DNA of 64,000 bases from positions 2,439,836 to 2,503,835 of the forward strand of contig ML664176.1 of the NCBI GenBank assembly GCA_007570785.1, in the 5' to 3' direction. This document shows positions 1 through 9,506 of the stretch, one piece after another. Position 1 is the first letter of the stretch, and each line of letters begins with the position of its first letter. The position numbers and the translations under genes are program-made. Below the pieces are notes generated by a model that saw only the letters and a program-made list of their open reading frames with translations, was not told the origin of the DNA and did not search any database. The stretch comes from Antilocapra americana. Lineage: Eukaryota > Chordata > Mammalia > Artiodactyla > Antilocapridae.

Positions 1-195
1 AAGCCAAGAGCTGTTAGTTTTCTGTTCATCCAATTAGTGTGTGTTTTAAAGATTGGTAACATCTTCTGTTAGGTGGGCTGGGGGCAACTCTCAGACTCTC
101 AGTGGGAGTAGGAATGGGTGCAACCTTGTGGGAAAGCAGACAGTCACATATTTGGAATCCTTTCTTACAGAAGTAGAAACAGCATGTAGGGATCT

Positions 196-545
196 GTGTG
201 TGAGGATGTTTGCTGCCAGATTACTACAGTAAATAAGCTAGAAGCAATATGCGTTTCCATCAGTAGGATGAACATGTAGGGTCTCTCTCTCTCTCTCTCT
301 ATATATATATGGACCCTCTCATCCATATATAGAGAGATTATTTTGTGAAGAATGTCTGTGATATATTACATGTAAATAAAATCAAGTTGCCAAATATCAT
401 ATGTGGTATGATGCTATTTCTAATTTAAAAAAAGAAGCCCTATGTGTATGACCTTGAAGAAAGATATGGAAGGACACATAAAACCTAATATTGTTTAAAA
501 TTAGCTGTGGGGCAGAGGGGTGATTAACTGGCTCCCTATACACCT
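196..545 (+). mobile_element. L1M-type LINE-1 3' UTR fragment
   Basis: The text from the 'ccatcagtaggatgaac' phrase through 'ataaaatcaagttgcc' and 'tatgtgtatgacc' follows the order of an old mammalian L1 3' UTR in sense orientation. It is non-coding and heavily diverged, and a short simple repeat interrupts it. No poly-A tail or TSD was found. Family assignment is from recognition only. Confidence 0.55.
281..310. repeat. (TC)n/(AT)n microsatellite
   Basis: About ten TC units are followed directly by five AT units, inside the L1-like segment. It is likely length-polymorphic. Confidence 0.9.
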
Positions 546-980
546 TGAGTGATTTACATGCCTAAACATGCAGGCTTTTTATTATATGAAAACATTTAAA
601 AGTATTGTTTGGTTAATGAATAGGAAATTTGTCTGGAATCATTTTAGAAACAGAAACTGGGCAATATTCTGTTATTTATTTAATTTATTTATGTTTTCTG
701 ATCCATTATGCATCAATCTCTTGTCTCTTTGGAAACCTTCAATTATCTTCTAAAATTCTGAGATTTCCCAGCTTTAAGTGAAATCCTTCAGTATAAGCCG
801 TGGCTTCCAGAAGAGCTATTTACCTTTGTCTCCCAGGAGGGTGACGGTAAGAATTTGTGAAACCCTTTCCCTTGACTTTCTCTGATCCCATTCTGAAGGC
901 AGAGGTAGAGGGGAGGTCTTCTGGCCAACTGAAGAGTTTTCTAGGAGACAGGCAACACATCCTCAAACTTGGTCCTCAAA
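546..980. other. no recognised feature
   Basis: AT-rich unique-looking DNA. A 61-codon open frame at 568-753 has no recognisable domain and no supporting context. Confidence 0.5.
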
Positions 981-997
981 AGAGAGAGAGAGAGAGA
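981..997. repeat. (AG)n microsatellite
   Basis: Eight to nine AG units directly precede an antisense Bov-tA. AG repeats reappear just beyond the SINE at 1194-1199, so the SINE may have inserted in a purine-rich target. Confidence 0.85.
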
Positions 998-1000
998 TAG

Positions 1001-1194
1001 AAGTGTTGGTTGCTTAGTCATGTTGGACTCTTGATTGTAGCCCGCCAGGCTCCTCTGTCCATGGAATTCTCCAGACAAGAATGCTGGAGTGTAGCCATTC
1101 TTTTCTCCAGGGCATCTTCCCAATCCACGGATTGAACCCGGATCTCCTGCATTGCAGGCAGATTCTTTACCATCTGAGCCACCAGGGAAACCCA
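1001..1194 (-). mobile_element. Bov-tA SINE
   Basis: Antisense Bov-tA: the Bov-A part ('gttgcttagtcatgttggactc') comes first, and the tRNA-like head ('gagccaccagggaaaccc') closes it. The B-box region near 1130-1140 is visible on the minus strand. Open frames crossing it are translated SINE and not a gene. Confidence 0.93.
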
Positions 1195-1501
1195 GAGAGT
1201 TGCTGCTAAATGATTCTGCTGGCATTTGAATCCCGGTCTCCATCCACACTGTCTTTAGCTTAGCTGATTGCTCTACCTGTGTACCATTTTCAACTCTGCC
1301 TCTAGATGTGATTTTTGAAACTTGATAGTATTTGAGTTCTTGGCAGTCACTACCAAAAAATGAAACTTTCAAAAGCAGTGGAACCTCCATTCACATTTTA
1401 AAAAGTACATATCACATGACTCTGAATGCTGGTGGGACACTCAGTCTCAATCGTTTGGAAGCCAGGACTATGTTACAGATTTGAAAACCGTTCTTTAGAT
1501 T

Positions 1502-1896
1502 CAGTCGTTTCCAGATGTGAATGCCTCAGAATCCCCTGGACAGTAAAAATGTTAGTTGCTCAGTCATGTCTGACTCTTTAAGACCCCATGGACTATAGCC
1601 GACCAGGCTTTTCCATCTGTGGGAAGGATATATCTAGGCAAGGATACTGGAGTGGGTAGCCATACCCTTCTCCAGGAGACTTTTCCAAACCAGGGGTTGA
1701 ACCCAGGTCTCCTGCATTGCAGGCAGGAGATGGTGATTCTTTGCCATCAGAATCACCTGGAGGACTTGTTAAAACCCACTTTGTTTAGCCACAGTTTTAG
1801 ATTCTGTAAGTCTTGGGGCCTGATAATTTGCATTTTTAACAAGTTTCCTGATGACACTGATCTTCCTGGTCCTGGACCATACTTTGCAAACCACTG
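1502..1896 (+). mobile_element. MER5A (hAT-Charlie) DNA transposon, split by a SINE
   Basis: The left end (1502-1540) and right end (1747-1896) together make one MER5A. The 'agaatcacctggaggacttg' phrase and the terminal 'caaaccactg' are recognisable. It is a non-autonomous, non-coding element, interrupted by an antisense Bov-tA whose target duplication lies inside the MER5A sequence. The 8 bp hAT target duplication is no longer legible. Confidence 0.85.
1541..1746 (-). mobile_element. Bov-tA SINE inserted in MER5A
   Basis: A diverged antisense Bov-tA. Flanking direct repeats at 1526-1540 and 1747-1761 (TCAGAATCMCCTGGA, one mismatch in 15) are the target-site duplication and are part of the host MER5A. 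Confidence 0.92.
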
Positions 1897-2269
1897 GTGT
1901 AGGGGAACAGCTTCCTGTGTTTTGCAGCTCTTGTGTTCTTGTCCAGCCAGTGCTCTACCCTTTCATGGATGAAAGTTACAATGCCAATCGAGGCAAATTA
2001 ACTCAGTTTTATCAGTTTCACCGAGCTGAGAAAAAGAATTATTTGAGTTACTTTACTGAACTGTTGTCTGTGTCCGTTGTAGGTGTTTGGGGATGTAATG
2101 ATGTTTCACACATAGATGTGTGGTTAATCAACAGTGAAAGTCAAAGTTCAGGTTTATTTTAAATATTCTGTAATGGATTCTCATGGGGAAGCAGAGAAGC
2201 CTCTTAGTCTCTGGTTCCTGTTTTTTCGCTTTTCATCATACACCCTTGGAGGGTGGATCTCTTCTGTAG
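1897..2269. other. no recognised feature
   Basis: Unique-looking sequence. Short open frames on the plus strand (to 2162) have no recognisable motif and look like chance reading frames. Confidence 0.5.
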
Positions 2270-2392
2270 GGTTCTCCACCCTGGCCCCGTGCTGGGATAA
2301 CTTGGGAATGTTGATTTAGTCGGTCTGGATGGGGCCTGGACATCGGTGGGTAAGTTCTGCAGGTAGTTCTAATATGTAGCTGGGGTGGGGGA
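2270..2392. mobile_element. MER5-like hAT fragment
   Basis: 'ggtctggatggggcctgg' followed by 'gtagttctaatatgtagctgg' resembles the core and right side of MER5-type non-autonomous hAT elements with an internal deletion. Diverged and without a clear TSD. Confidence 0.45.
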
Positions 2393-2660
2393 CACGCATC
2401 TATATATAGTCCTCAGTGCCACTTCGCCTCATTCTTTGGAGACGGTGTTCATCTGGACCGCAGTCCCTTCTCCGAGCAACACTTTTGATAACTTGGACAT
2501 CTTTGTAGATTGTCCGCCCACCTCAGTCCTTTGACCAACTCTCTTTTAGTTATCCTTTCTTCTGTCTACTTCAGCCATCCCTCCCACAGTTTTCCTTAGA
2601 CTGCTGGTTCTCAGCAGTTTTGCCACCCAGAGGCTATTTGGCAATGTCTAGAGACATTTT

Positions 2661-2886
2661 AGGGCTTCCTGGGTAGCTCAGTGATGAAAAATCTGCCTGC
2701 CAATGTGGGAGACACAGGAGACTTGGGTTCAATCCCTGGGTCAGGAAGATTCCCTGGAGGAGGAAATGGCAACTCACTCCAGTATTCTTGCTGGGAAAAT
2801 CCCATGGACAAAGAAGCCTGGCGGGCTACAGTCCATAGGGTCTCAGAGAGTCGGACACGACTGAGCAACTGAACACACAGGCACGC
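2661..2886 (+). mobile_element. Bov-tA SINE inserted in MER20
   Basis: Sense Bov-tA from 'gggcttcctgggtagctcag' to 'gacacgactgagcaactg'. A perfect 11 bp TSD (AGAGACATTTT) lies at 2650-2660 and 2887-2897. Confidence 0.95.
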
Positions 2887-2988
2887 AGAGACATTTTTGT
2901 CTGTCACAGCTTGAGGGGACACAGAAGTGCTGCGAGTATCCAGGGAGTGGAGGCCTGGAATATTGCCAAACACTGTATAATGCAGTCC

Positions 2989-3014
2989 CCGACCCCCCAC
3001 CCCCCACCCCCCAC
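2989..3014. repeat. C-rich (CCCCCCA)n tract
   Basis: Runs of five to six C separated by A, in the right half of MER20. The minus strand is G-rich and could form quadruplex-like structure. Confidence 0.8.
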
Positions 3015-3068
3015 ATACATAGAGAATTACGTGGTCTATGTAAGCAGTGGCATGATAGAGAAACCTTG

Positions 3069-3419
3069 CCCTGGTGTCCTGGGGGAGTTTTTTTTTTTTT
3101 TTTTAAACCCCGATTTATAGGAGAAATACATCTTATGTGATGACCCAATGCAGATATACATACAACTGAACCAAGTTTCACAAAACAGTGTTTACCCTTA
3201 CTAGGTGTAATGTAGTCACATACTTTTAATTTTGTCTCATTAAAAAAAAGTTGCTGGTCATGACCCACTAAATTGATTTCATTACCCACTAAACTTGCAA
3301 TCACAAATGTAGACCTTATTACCAATAACTGTACCTCCATCAAAATCTTGACAAGCATTCCCGTCTGACCCTCATCTTTTCTCTTTCACCTCATTCCTGT
3401 TGTTACTCAAGTGCACCCA
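3069..3419. other. poly-T tract and unclassified DNA
   Basis: A T run at about 3090-3106 and otherwise unclassified sequence. Minus-strand frames here combine MER20, SINE and this DNA, and do not represent a gene. Confidence 0.5.
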
Positions 3420-4524
3420 GCCTGTACCCTCCAAGAGGCTCTGACCTGGTGACCCTCGCACTTCTTCATCCTCTATCACCTTATTATCTCTTCCCACTAT
3501 GCCCCACCCCAAGGTGCTTACCTACACCCCCCGACTTCTTTGACTATTTCTCCCTTCATCTTACTTTGCTAAGAAAACCCCATCCTCTGTCCACGCTGCT
3601 CCTGCCTCAGGCTGATGAACCTGGCTAGAGAAAACCAGCCATCTGCATCGTCTCACTTTTTATTTATGAACCTAGACCTCCAGAGGGACTCTTGGCACTG
3701 CAGAGCCCACTACGTTTCTGTCCCCACCTCCCTGGCAGCTGATGACTTGCCTTATTTCACTGAGAAGAAGGAAGCAATTGGGAAGTAGTTTCATCATTTC
3801 CTCATGCTCAGTCTGCTAGCCTACCTGCACTGTAGCCACATGTGCCCTGGAGCCTGTTCCCTGTCGGCATACAAGGCTCTCACTTGTGCCTGAATCTTCT
3901 TTCCCTTCTGCACCATCAGCTTTCTCCCTCTGATGGATCATCTCCATGAGAAACATACTGTAGCCTCTCTCATCTTGAGGGGAAAAGCACCATCAACAGA
4001 ACACTCTTAGCCCAATATCCCAGTTGATGGTTCTCTCAATTCCTCTATTTTCCCTTGGAGTCAGTATCTTCCAAAAGAATTGTCATGCATCCTGTTCCAT
4101 TTCCCTCTCTCATTCTGTCTTGAACCCACCCAGTTTGGCTTCTGTCCCGTCCCTTCACCGAAAGCAGGCTCCTTCAGGTACCAGTGATACCTGGTGGCCA
4201 GCGCATAGTTGTCATTGCCTGCGGCTTCTCGGCAGCAGGTAGCCAGCCCTCTCTTTGGCTGTCTTCACTTGGCTTCTGCACCACAGTCCTCACCTGGTTT
4301 TCCTCCTACACTCAGGCTGTTCCAACTCCTGCCCTGCTGCTGGATCTCCTCCTCCTGGCTTCTGAAGGTGAGGGCTGTTGTCTCACACTTTACTTGTCTT
4401 GGGAATCTCTTCTAGTATCACCTCCTTAGAGGTCTTCTGGCTCCCCCTGGTCCCTGCTCTCAGCCTCTTCCTTGTTTTCATATCATGTGTTTCATATCAT
4501 GTGTTTTCATATCATGCCTGATAA
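3420..4524 (+). mobile_element. L2 LINE fragment with decayed reverse-transcriptase region
   Basis: An ancient L2 copy in sense orientation. Conceptual translation in shifting frames recovers L2/CR1 landmarks: 'LAADDLPYFTEKKEAIG' near 3740, 'QFGFCPVPSPKA' near 4133 (equivalent to the conserved GFRP region) and 'SLGFCTTVLTWFSSYTQA' near 4270-4315. Later 'tcacctccttagaggtcttc' near 4420 matches the L2 3' region, so internal sequence is missing between. Stops and frameshifts abolish any product. Tigger1 interrupts the copy and its 3' end resumes at 7165. Confidence 0.8.
4477..4516 (+). repeat. threefold 14-15 bp tandem repeat
   Basis: 'tttcatatcatg' occurs three times in a row immediately before the Tigger1 insertion, within the L2 copy. 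It looks like a local slippage expansion. Confidence 0.8.
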
Positions 4525-4689
4525 CAGGCATACCTAGGAGATAGTGTGGCTTCTGTCCCAGACCTCTGCAATAAAGTGAGTATCAAAGTGAGTCATACAA
4601 AGTTTTTGGTTTCCTAATGTATATTCATACTATACTATAGTCTATTATAGTATATAGGCTATATGTAGTGTATAGCATATTATAGTAAA

Positions 4690-4900
4690 TAGGCTTCCCT
4701 GGTGGCTCAGATGGTAAAGAATCTGCCTGCAGTGTGGGAGACCCAAGTTCGATCCCTGGGTTGGGAAGATCCCATGGAGAAGGAAATGGCAACCCACTCC
4801 AGTATTTTTGCCTGGAGAATTCTATGACAGAGGAGCTTAGCTGCAGTCCATGGGGTCACAAAGAGGCAGACATGACTGAGCTACTAACACTTTCACTTTC
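4690..4900 (+). mobile_element. Bov-tA SINE inserted in Tigger1
   Basis: Sense Bov-tA from 'aggcttccctggtggctcag' to 'aacactttcactttc'. The flank 'atagtctatta' occurs at 4637-4647 and 4901-4911. About 43 bp of AT-rich sequence separates the first copy from the SINE start, so the target region was probably duplicated or rearranged beyond a simple TSD. Confidence 0.93.
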
Positions 4901-4989
4901 ATAGTCTATTAAGTGTGCAGTAGCATTGCATCTAAAAAACACCAATGTACATATCTTAATTAAAAATGTCTTTATTGCAAACAAGTGCT

Positions 4990-6752
4990 AACCATCCTCT
5001 GCGTCTTCAGAAAGTCATAATTTTTTTTGCTGGTGGAGGGTCTTGCCTTGATGTTGATGGCTGCTAACCTATTTGGGAGGTGATGGCTAAAGGTTGGGGT
5101 GTTTGTGACCACATCTTAAAATAAGACAACAATGAAGTTTGCCTCATTGCTTGACTCTTCCTTTCATGGATGATTTCTGTAGCAGGCAGTGCTGTTTGAT
5201 AGCATTTTACCCACAGAAGAATTTCTTTCAGAATTGAAGTCAGTTCTCTTAAACCATGCTGCTGCTTTTTCAACTGAGTTTATGTCATATTCTGAATCCT
5301 TTGTTGTCATTTCAGTAACCTTTACAGCATATTCACGAGGAGCAGATGCCATCTCAGGAAACCACTTTCTTTGCTCATGCATAAGAAGCAATTCCTCATT
5401 CATTCAAGTTTTCTCATGAAATCAAAGCAATTCAGTCACATCTTCAGGCTCCACTTCAAATTCTAGTTCTCTTGCTGTTTCCACCACATCTGCAGTTACT
5501 TCCTCCTCTGAAACCTTGAACTCTCAAAGTCATCCATGAGAGTTGGAATTAGCTTCTTCCAGATTCCTGTTAATGTTGTTATTTTGACCTCTTACCACAA
5601 ATCATGAATGTTTTTAATGGTATTTAGACTGGTGAATCCTTTCCAGAAGGTTTTCAATTTGTTTTCCCCAGATTTAGCAGAGGAATCACTGTCTATGGCA
5701 TCTGCAGGCCTATAAAATGCAATTCTTAAAAGACTTAATAGTTGAAATGACTCCTTGATCCATGGGCTACAGAATGGATGTAAACATGAAGAACATTCAT
5801 CTCATTGTATGTCTCCATCAGAGCTCTTGGATGACCAGGTGCATTGTCAATGAGCAGTAATATTTGAAAAGAATTTTTTTTTTTTTTGTGGGCAGTAGGT
5901 CTCAACAGTGGGCTTAAAATATTAAGTAAGCTGTGTTGTAAACTGGGTGTGCTGTAATCCAGGCTTTGTTGCTACATTTACAGAGCACAGGCAGAATAGC
6001 TTGAGTCTTTTTCTTAAGGGCCCTAAGATTTTTAGAATGGTAACCGAGTATTGGCTTCAACTCCAAGTCATCCTCTGCATTAGCCCCTAAAAAGAGAGTC
6101 AAACTGTCCTTTGCAGAGCCAGGCATTGACTTCTCCTCTCTAGCTATGAAAGTCTTAGATGACATCTTCCAGTATGACTGTTTTGTTATCTACATTGAAA
6201 AATCTGCTGTTTAGTGTAGCCGCCTTCATGAATGATTTTAGCTAGAGTCTTCTGGATATTTTGTTGCAGGTTTTGCATCGGTACTTGCTGCCTCACTTTC
6301 CACTTTTATGTTATGGAGACAGCTTTTTCTCTTGAACCTCACTAACCAATTTCTGCTAGCTTCAAGCTTTTCTCCTATAGCTTCCTCACCTCTCTCAGCC
6401 TTCCTGGAATGGAGGAGAGTTAGGGCCTTGCTTTGAATTAGGCTTTGGCTGAAAGGAATGTTGTGGCTGGTTTGATCTTCTATCCAGACTGATAAAATTT
6501 TCTCCATGTCAGCAATAAAGCTGTTTCCCTTTCATATCATTTGGTCTGTTCGCTGAAGTAGCGCTTTCAATTTCCCTTAAGAACTTTTTCTTTGCATTCA
6601 TTCACAGCTTGGTTGTTTGGCTCAAGAGACCTCGCTTTTGGCCTGTCTGGGCTTTTGACACGCCTTCCTCACTCAGCTTGATCATTTCAAGCTTCTGATT
6701 TCAAGTGAAAGATGTGTGACTCTTCCTTTCACTCGAACACTTAGAGGCTTTT
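4990..6752 (-). pseudogene. Tigger1 transposase pseudogene (CENP-B/pogo-like)
   Basis: Remains of the Tigger1 transposase read on the minus strand. In N-to-C order: the pogo-type helix-turn-helix region (about 6540-6752, broken), a CENP-B/Tc5-type helix-turn-helix segment (6238-6507, containing '[20 protein letters not shown]'), the DDE nuclease region (5914-6165, containing 'LFLGANAEDDLELKPILGYH'), and the C-terminal part (5064-5403, 'TSLLSYFK'). The frames are separated by indels and stops. The position of the ancestral start (about 6750-6752 on the minus strand) reads AAG or AAA and not ATG. The intact enzyme would bind the terminal repeats and cut and paste at TA sites; this copy cannot encode it. 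Human CENP-B and several TIGD genes are domesticated relatives, but nothing here suggests domestication. Confidence 0.88.
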
Positions 6753-7164
6753 GTAGGCTTGTTAATTGGCCTAATTTCAGTATTGTGTCTCAGGAAATAG
6801 AGAAGCGGAGGAGAAGGAGAGAGATGGGGAACTGCTGGTTGGCGTAGCAGCCAGAACACAAACATTAATTAAGTTCGTCATCTTATTTGGGTGCAGTTCA
6901 TGGTGCCCGACAAACAATTACAATTGTTACATCAGAGATCAATGTTCACACATCACCTTAACAAATATAATTATATCGAAAAAGTTTGAAATATTGTGAG
7001 AATTACCAAAATGTGACACAGAGACAGGAAATGAGCAAATGTTGTTGGAAAGATGGTCCTGATAGACTTGCTCAACACAAGGTTGCCACAGGCATTCAAT
7101 TTGTTAAAATAGTGGCACCTGCAAAGCTCAGTAAAGCCAAGTGCAGTAACATGAGGTCTGCCTG

Positions 7165-7292
7165 TATTACATACATGATTCATTGCTTGCCTGTCTCATG
7201 GCACTAGACTGTAAGCTTGTGAGAGAAACCATCCATGGCACTCTGTCCACAAGAGTCAAACAGCATCTGGCACATGGTAGATCATCAACAAC
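7165..7292 (+). mobile_element. L2 3' end, continuing from 4524
   Basis: 'cactagactgtaagcttgtg' and 'agcatctggcacatggtag' match the L2 3' terminal region. This follows directly from the L2 sequence ending at 4524, so the two parts are one L2 copy split by Tigger1. Confidence 0.82.
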
Positions 7293-7299
7293 AAAGTTA

Positions 7300-7619
7300 A
7301 ATGTAATTGATTTACAGTATTGTGTTAATTTCTGCTATACATCTAAGTGATTCAGTTAAATATATGTATACACACACACACAACGCACATTTTTTTCCCA
7401 TATTCTTTTCCATTATGGTTTATCATAGGATATTGACTATAGTTCCCTGTGCTGTGTGATAGGACCTTGTTTATCCATCCTGTTTGTACTAGTTTGTATC
7501 TGCTAATCTCAGACTTTAAGTCCATTCCCCCAACCAGCACCCCCCATCTCCCACTTGGCAGCCGCAAGTCTGTTCTTTGTGAGTCTGTCTCTGTTTTGTA
7601 GGTAGGTTCATTCAACAAA
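7300..7619 (-). mobile_element. L1 3' UTR fragment (antisense)
   Basis: 'gttccctgtgctgtgtgata', 'ttgtgagtctgtctctgttt' and the opening 'attgatttacagtattgtgt' are the antisense of the 3' UTR of L1 subfamilies common in artiodactyls. The L1 3' end is at the low coordinate. A short TA/CA repeat lies at 7364-7384. Confidence 0.82.
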
Positions 7620-7795
7620 AAAAATGTGAGTAATTGGTGAGGAAAACTTGTTGATTATAGAGTTAGCCTTGTGTGAGGAAAAATTGTTTTCCAGATTGGA
7701 GTTAAGGAAGAGAGTAGTGTTGCGGTAGAAAAGCAGCGTCTCTTGGGGACAGTATTTCTTAGATCTTGTGCTGAGAGTTAGGGAGTTCAAGCATG

Positions 7796-7886
7796 GAATG
7801 AATGAAGCCTATTCTTATTAAATACTTGTTGAGTGGTGGAAGGCACCTGCTGAGGACAGCTAGACCGAGGCAGACGGCTGCCTGTC
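7796..7886 (-). mobile_element. possible L2 3' end fragment
   Basis: 'attaaatacttgttgagtgg' followed by 'aaggcacctgctgaggac' resembles the antisense of the L2 tail. Too diverged to be certain. Confidence 0.35.
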
Positions 7887-8563
7887 GCTTTTATCTCTGA
7901 AGAGGGGCTCTTAAGTGGTCTGCTTGCTAACCCGCCGCTGGGTTGAAGACATAAGTTCACTTGTCTGAAGTGTTTGTCATTGACCTCAGTGTTCTGGTGA
8001 ATTGGTTTGGTTTGTCACTCGTACCCAGAGTCCACTCGACCACACGGAAAGACATCTCTTTTTTCCTCACAGGCCCTCGCAGAGTGAATTCCTGCAGATG
8101 GGCGAAGTGTTCTGTGCTTCCCTCTGCACTGCTCTCTCATCCTCCAAACTTTGTGTGCTTAAATCAAGGCCCTATGTTCTCTCTCTGCTTGCTTCATGAC
8201 TGCCCATTTAGTTACTTGGCATCCATGTCCAGGACCTTGTTGGATGTAAGTGGAGATATTTCCTGAGTGTAGCCTGAGGTCATGCATGGCAAATCTTCCA
8301 AGAAGAGTGTGGCTTATTCCTGGGTTTGAGAGATTACATCAAGGGCACTTTAAGAGGCTTAATTTTCTCCTTGAAGGGCTCTGCTTTGGGCTTAGCATCT
8401 GTCACTCCTGGGCCCTCCCCACAGGGTAAAGGAGCTCTTCCTGTGGGTAAGATGTCAGCCACGGTCAGCCTGACGTGCACCACAAAGCCCTTGAGTCTAG
8501 TACTCCCAGGAAGAAAGAGTAATGTCTTTGTGGGATATATTTATTTTTATTATCAGTGTTTTA
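7887..8563. other. no recognised feature
   Basis: Unique-looking DNA. Two overlapping plus-strand frames (7961-8266, 8002-8199) and one at 8326-8655 lack any recognisable domain; the last runs into an AT-rich tract and a MIR, which argues against coding. Confidence 0.5.
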
Positions 8564-8617
8564 TATTTATTTATTTATTTTTAATAGGGAGCTTGAGTGG
8601 TTCTAGGTCAGCCATTC

Positions 8618-8715
8618 TCTGTGACAGGGAAAGAACTGAGTCCCAGAGAATGTGACTGCCTGAGGTCACTGGCACAACTGGCTCTGAATTCCCACCCTCC
8701 TGACCACCGCAGCCT
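8618..8715 (-). mobile_element. MIR SINE fragment
   Basis: 'gggaaagaactgagtcccag', then 'ctgcctgaggtcac' and 'ctggctctgaattcccac', follow the antisense MIR core. It is an ancient mammal-wide SINE and is non-coding. Its left edge overlaps a 53 bp segment shared with 11947-11999. Confidence 0.7.
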
Positions 8716-8804
8716 CCATTTTCTGGGATGTCTGGGTAGACCCTTACTTTAATTTTTCATGACTGTGATTCTAGGCTCTAGGCATGTATCATAATCACCA
8801 GGGG

Positions 8805-8990
8805 GGACTTTGCTGGTGGTCCAGTGGCTAAGACTCTGTGCTCTCAATGCAGGGGACCTGGGTTTGATCCCTGGTCAGGGAACTAGATCCCACACACTGT
8901 AACTGAAAGATCTCCCATGGTGCAATGGAGATTGGAGATGCTGGGGGCTGGAACCAAGACCCAACACAGCCAAATAAACATTTTTTAAAA
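8805..8990 (+). mobile_element. CHR-type SINE (tRNA-Glu derived)
   Basis: The sense head 'ctggtggtccagtggctaag' and B-box 'gggtttgatccctggtc' are followed by a short body and an A-rich tail at about 8975-8992. The flank 'gtatcataatcacca' before it looks MER5-like. Confidence 0.88.
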
Positions 8991-9080
8991 AACCACCGGA
9001 AAAGCTCCTTAAGCATGCTGATTGTGCTAGTTGCCAGACTCCCCTCGATTTGGGATCTTGGCAAGCAGAACCTGGACACT

Positions 9081-9506
9081 GTTTCCAGTAGTCATGGATG
9101 CATGTGAGAGTTGGACCATAAAGAAGGCTGAGCGCCAAAGAATTGATGCTTTCAAAATGTGGTGCTGGAGAAGACTCTTGAAAGTCCCTTGGATAGCAAG
9201 GAGATCAAACCAGTCAATCCTAAAGATCAATCCTGAATATTCATTGGAAGGACTGATGCTGAAGCTGAAGCTGCATTACTTTGACCGGATGCCAAGAGCC
9301 AACTCATTAGAAAAGACCTTGATACTGGGAACGATTGAGGGCAGGAGGGAAAGGGGGCAACAGTGGATGAGATGGTTGGATGGCATTATCGACTCAATGG
9401 ACATGAGTTTGAGCAAACTCCAGGAGATGGTGAAGGACAGGGAGGCCTGGCATGCTGCAGTCCTTGGGGTCACAAAGATTTGGACATGACTAAGCCACTG
9501 AACAAC
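9081..9506 (+). mobile_element. BovB LINE 3' end, 5' truncated
   Basis: A sense BovB fragment of 426 bp holding the last part of ORF2 and the 3' tail ending near 'ctaagccactgaac'. It is severely 5' truncated, as is usual for reverse transcription that stopped early. No clear TSD was found. Confidence 0.92.
9085..9489 (+). pseudogene. BovB ORF2 C-terminal remnant
   Basis: An uninterrupted reading frame for the C-terminal tail of the BovB polyprotein, lying downstream of the reverse-transcriptase core. Recognisable pieces are '[17 protein letters not shown]', '[11 protein letters not shown]', '[17 protein letters not shown]' and '[14 protein letters not shown]'. Endonuclease and polymerase motifs are absent because the copy is truncated, so it cannot make a working protein. 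The upstream ATG at 9031 lies partly in flanking DNA and is not a BovB start. Confidence 0.88.

Larger units (their letters stand above)
2601..3068 (+). mobile_element. MER20 (hAT-Charlie) DNA transposon, split by a SINE
   Basis: The left part 2601-2660 ('ctatttggcaatgtctagag') and right part 2887-3068 ('gacatttttgtctgtcacag' to 'gagaaaccttg') follow the MER20 consensus. A sense Bov-tA divides them, with a perfect 11 bp duplication of MER20 sequence. A C-rich tract is expanded where MER20 normally has a C run. MER20 is non-coding. Copies of it in placental mammals have been described as endometrial enhancers, but nothing here tests that. Confidence 0.85.
4525..7164 (-). mobile_element. near full-length Tigger1 (pogo-type) DNA transposon
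   Basis: The left terminus 'caggcatacctaggagata' and right terminus 'gaggtctgcctg' are inverted-repeat ends of Tigger1. Between them the sequence follows the consensus throughout. Total length is 2640 bp; minus the internal Bov-tA this leaves about 2.43 kb, close to the known full length of about 2.4 kb. The right side is followed by TA, the Tc1/mariner target; the left side reads AA, probably a mutated TA. It lies inside L2, whose sequence continues on both sides. Tigger1 is long extinct, and this copy is a fossil. Confidence 0.95.

Noticed and set aside
1130..1194. tRNA-like heads of SINEs (and many similar sites) as tRNA genes
   Set aside because: They are the tRNA-Glu-derived heads of Bov-tA and CHR SINEs, without a complete cloverleaf and always followed by SINE bodies.
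9031..9489. 152-codon plus-strand frame as a gene
   Set aside because: It is the C-terminal tail of BovB ORF2, with a start codon in flanking DNA.
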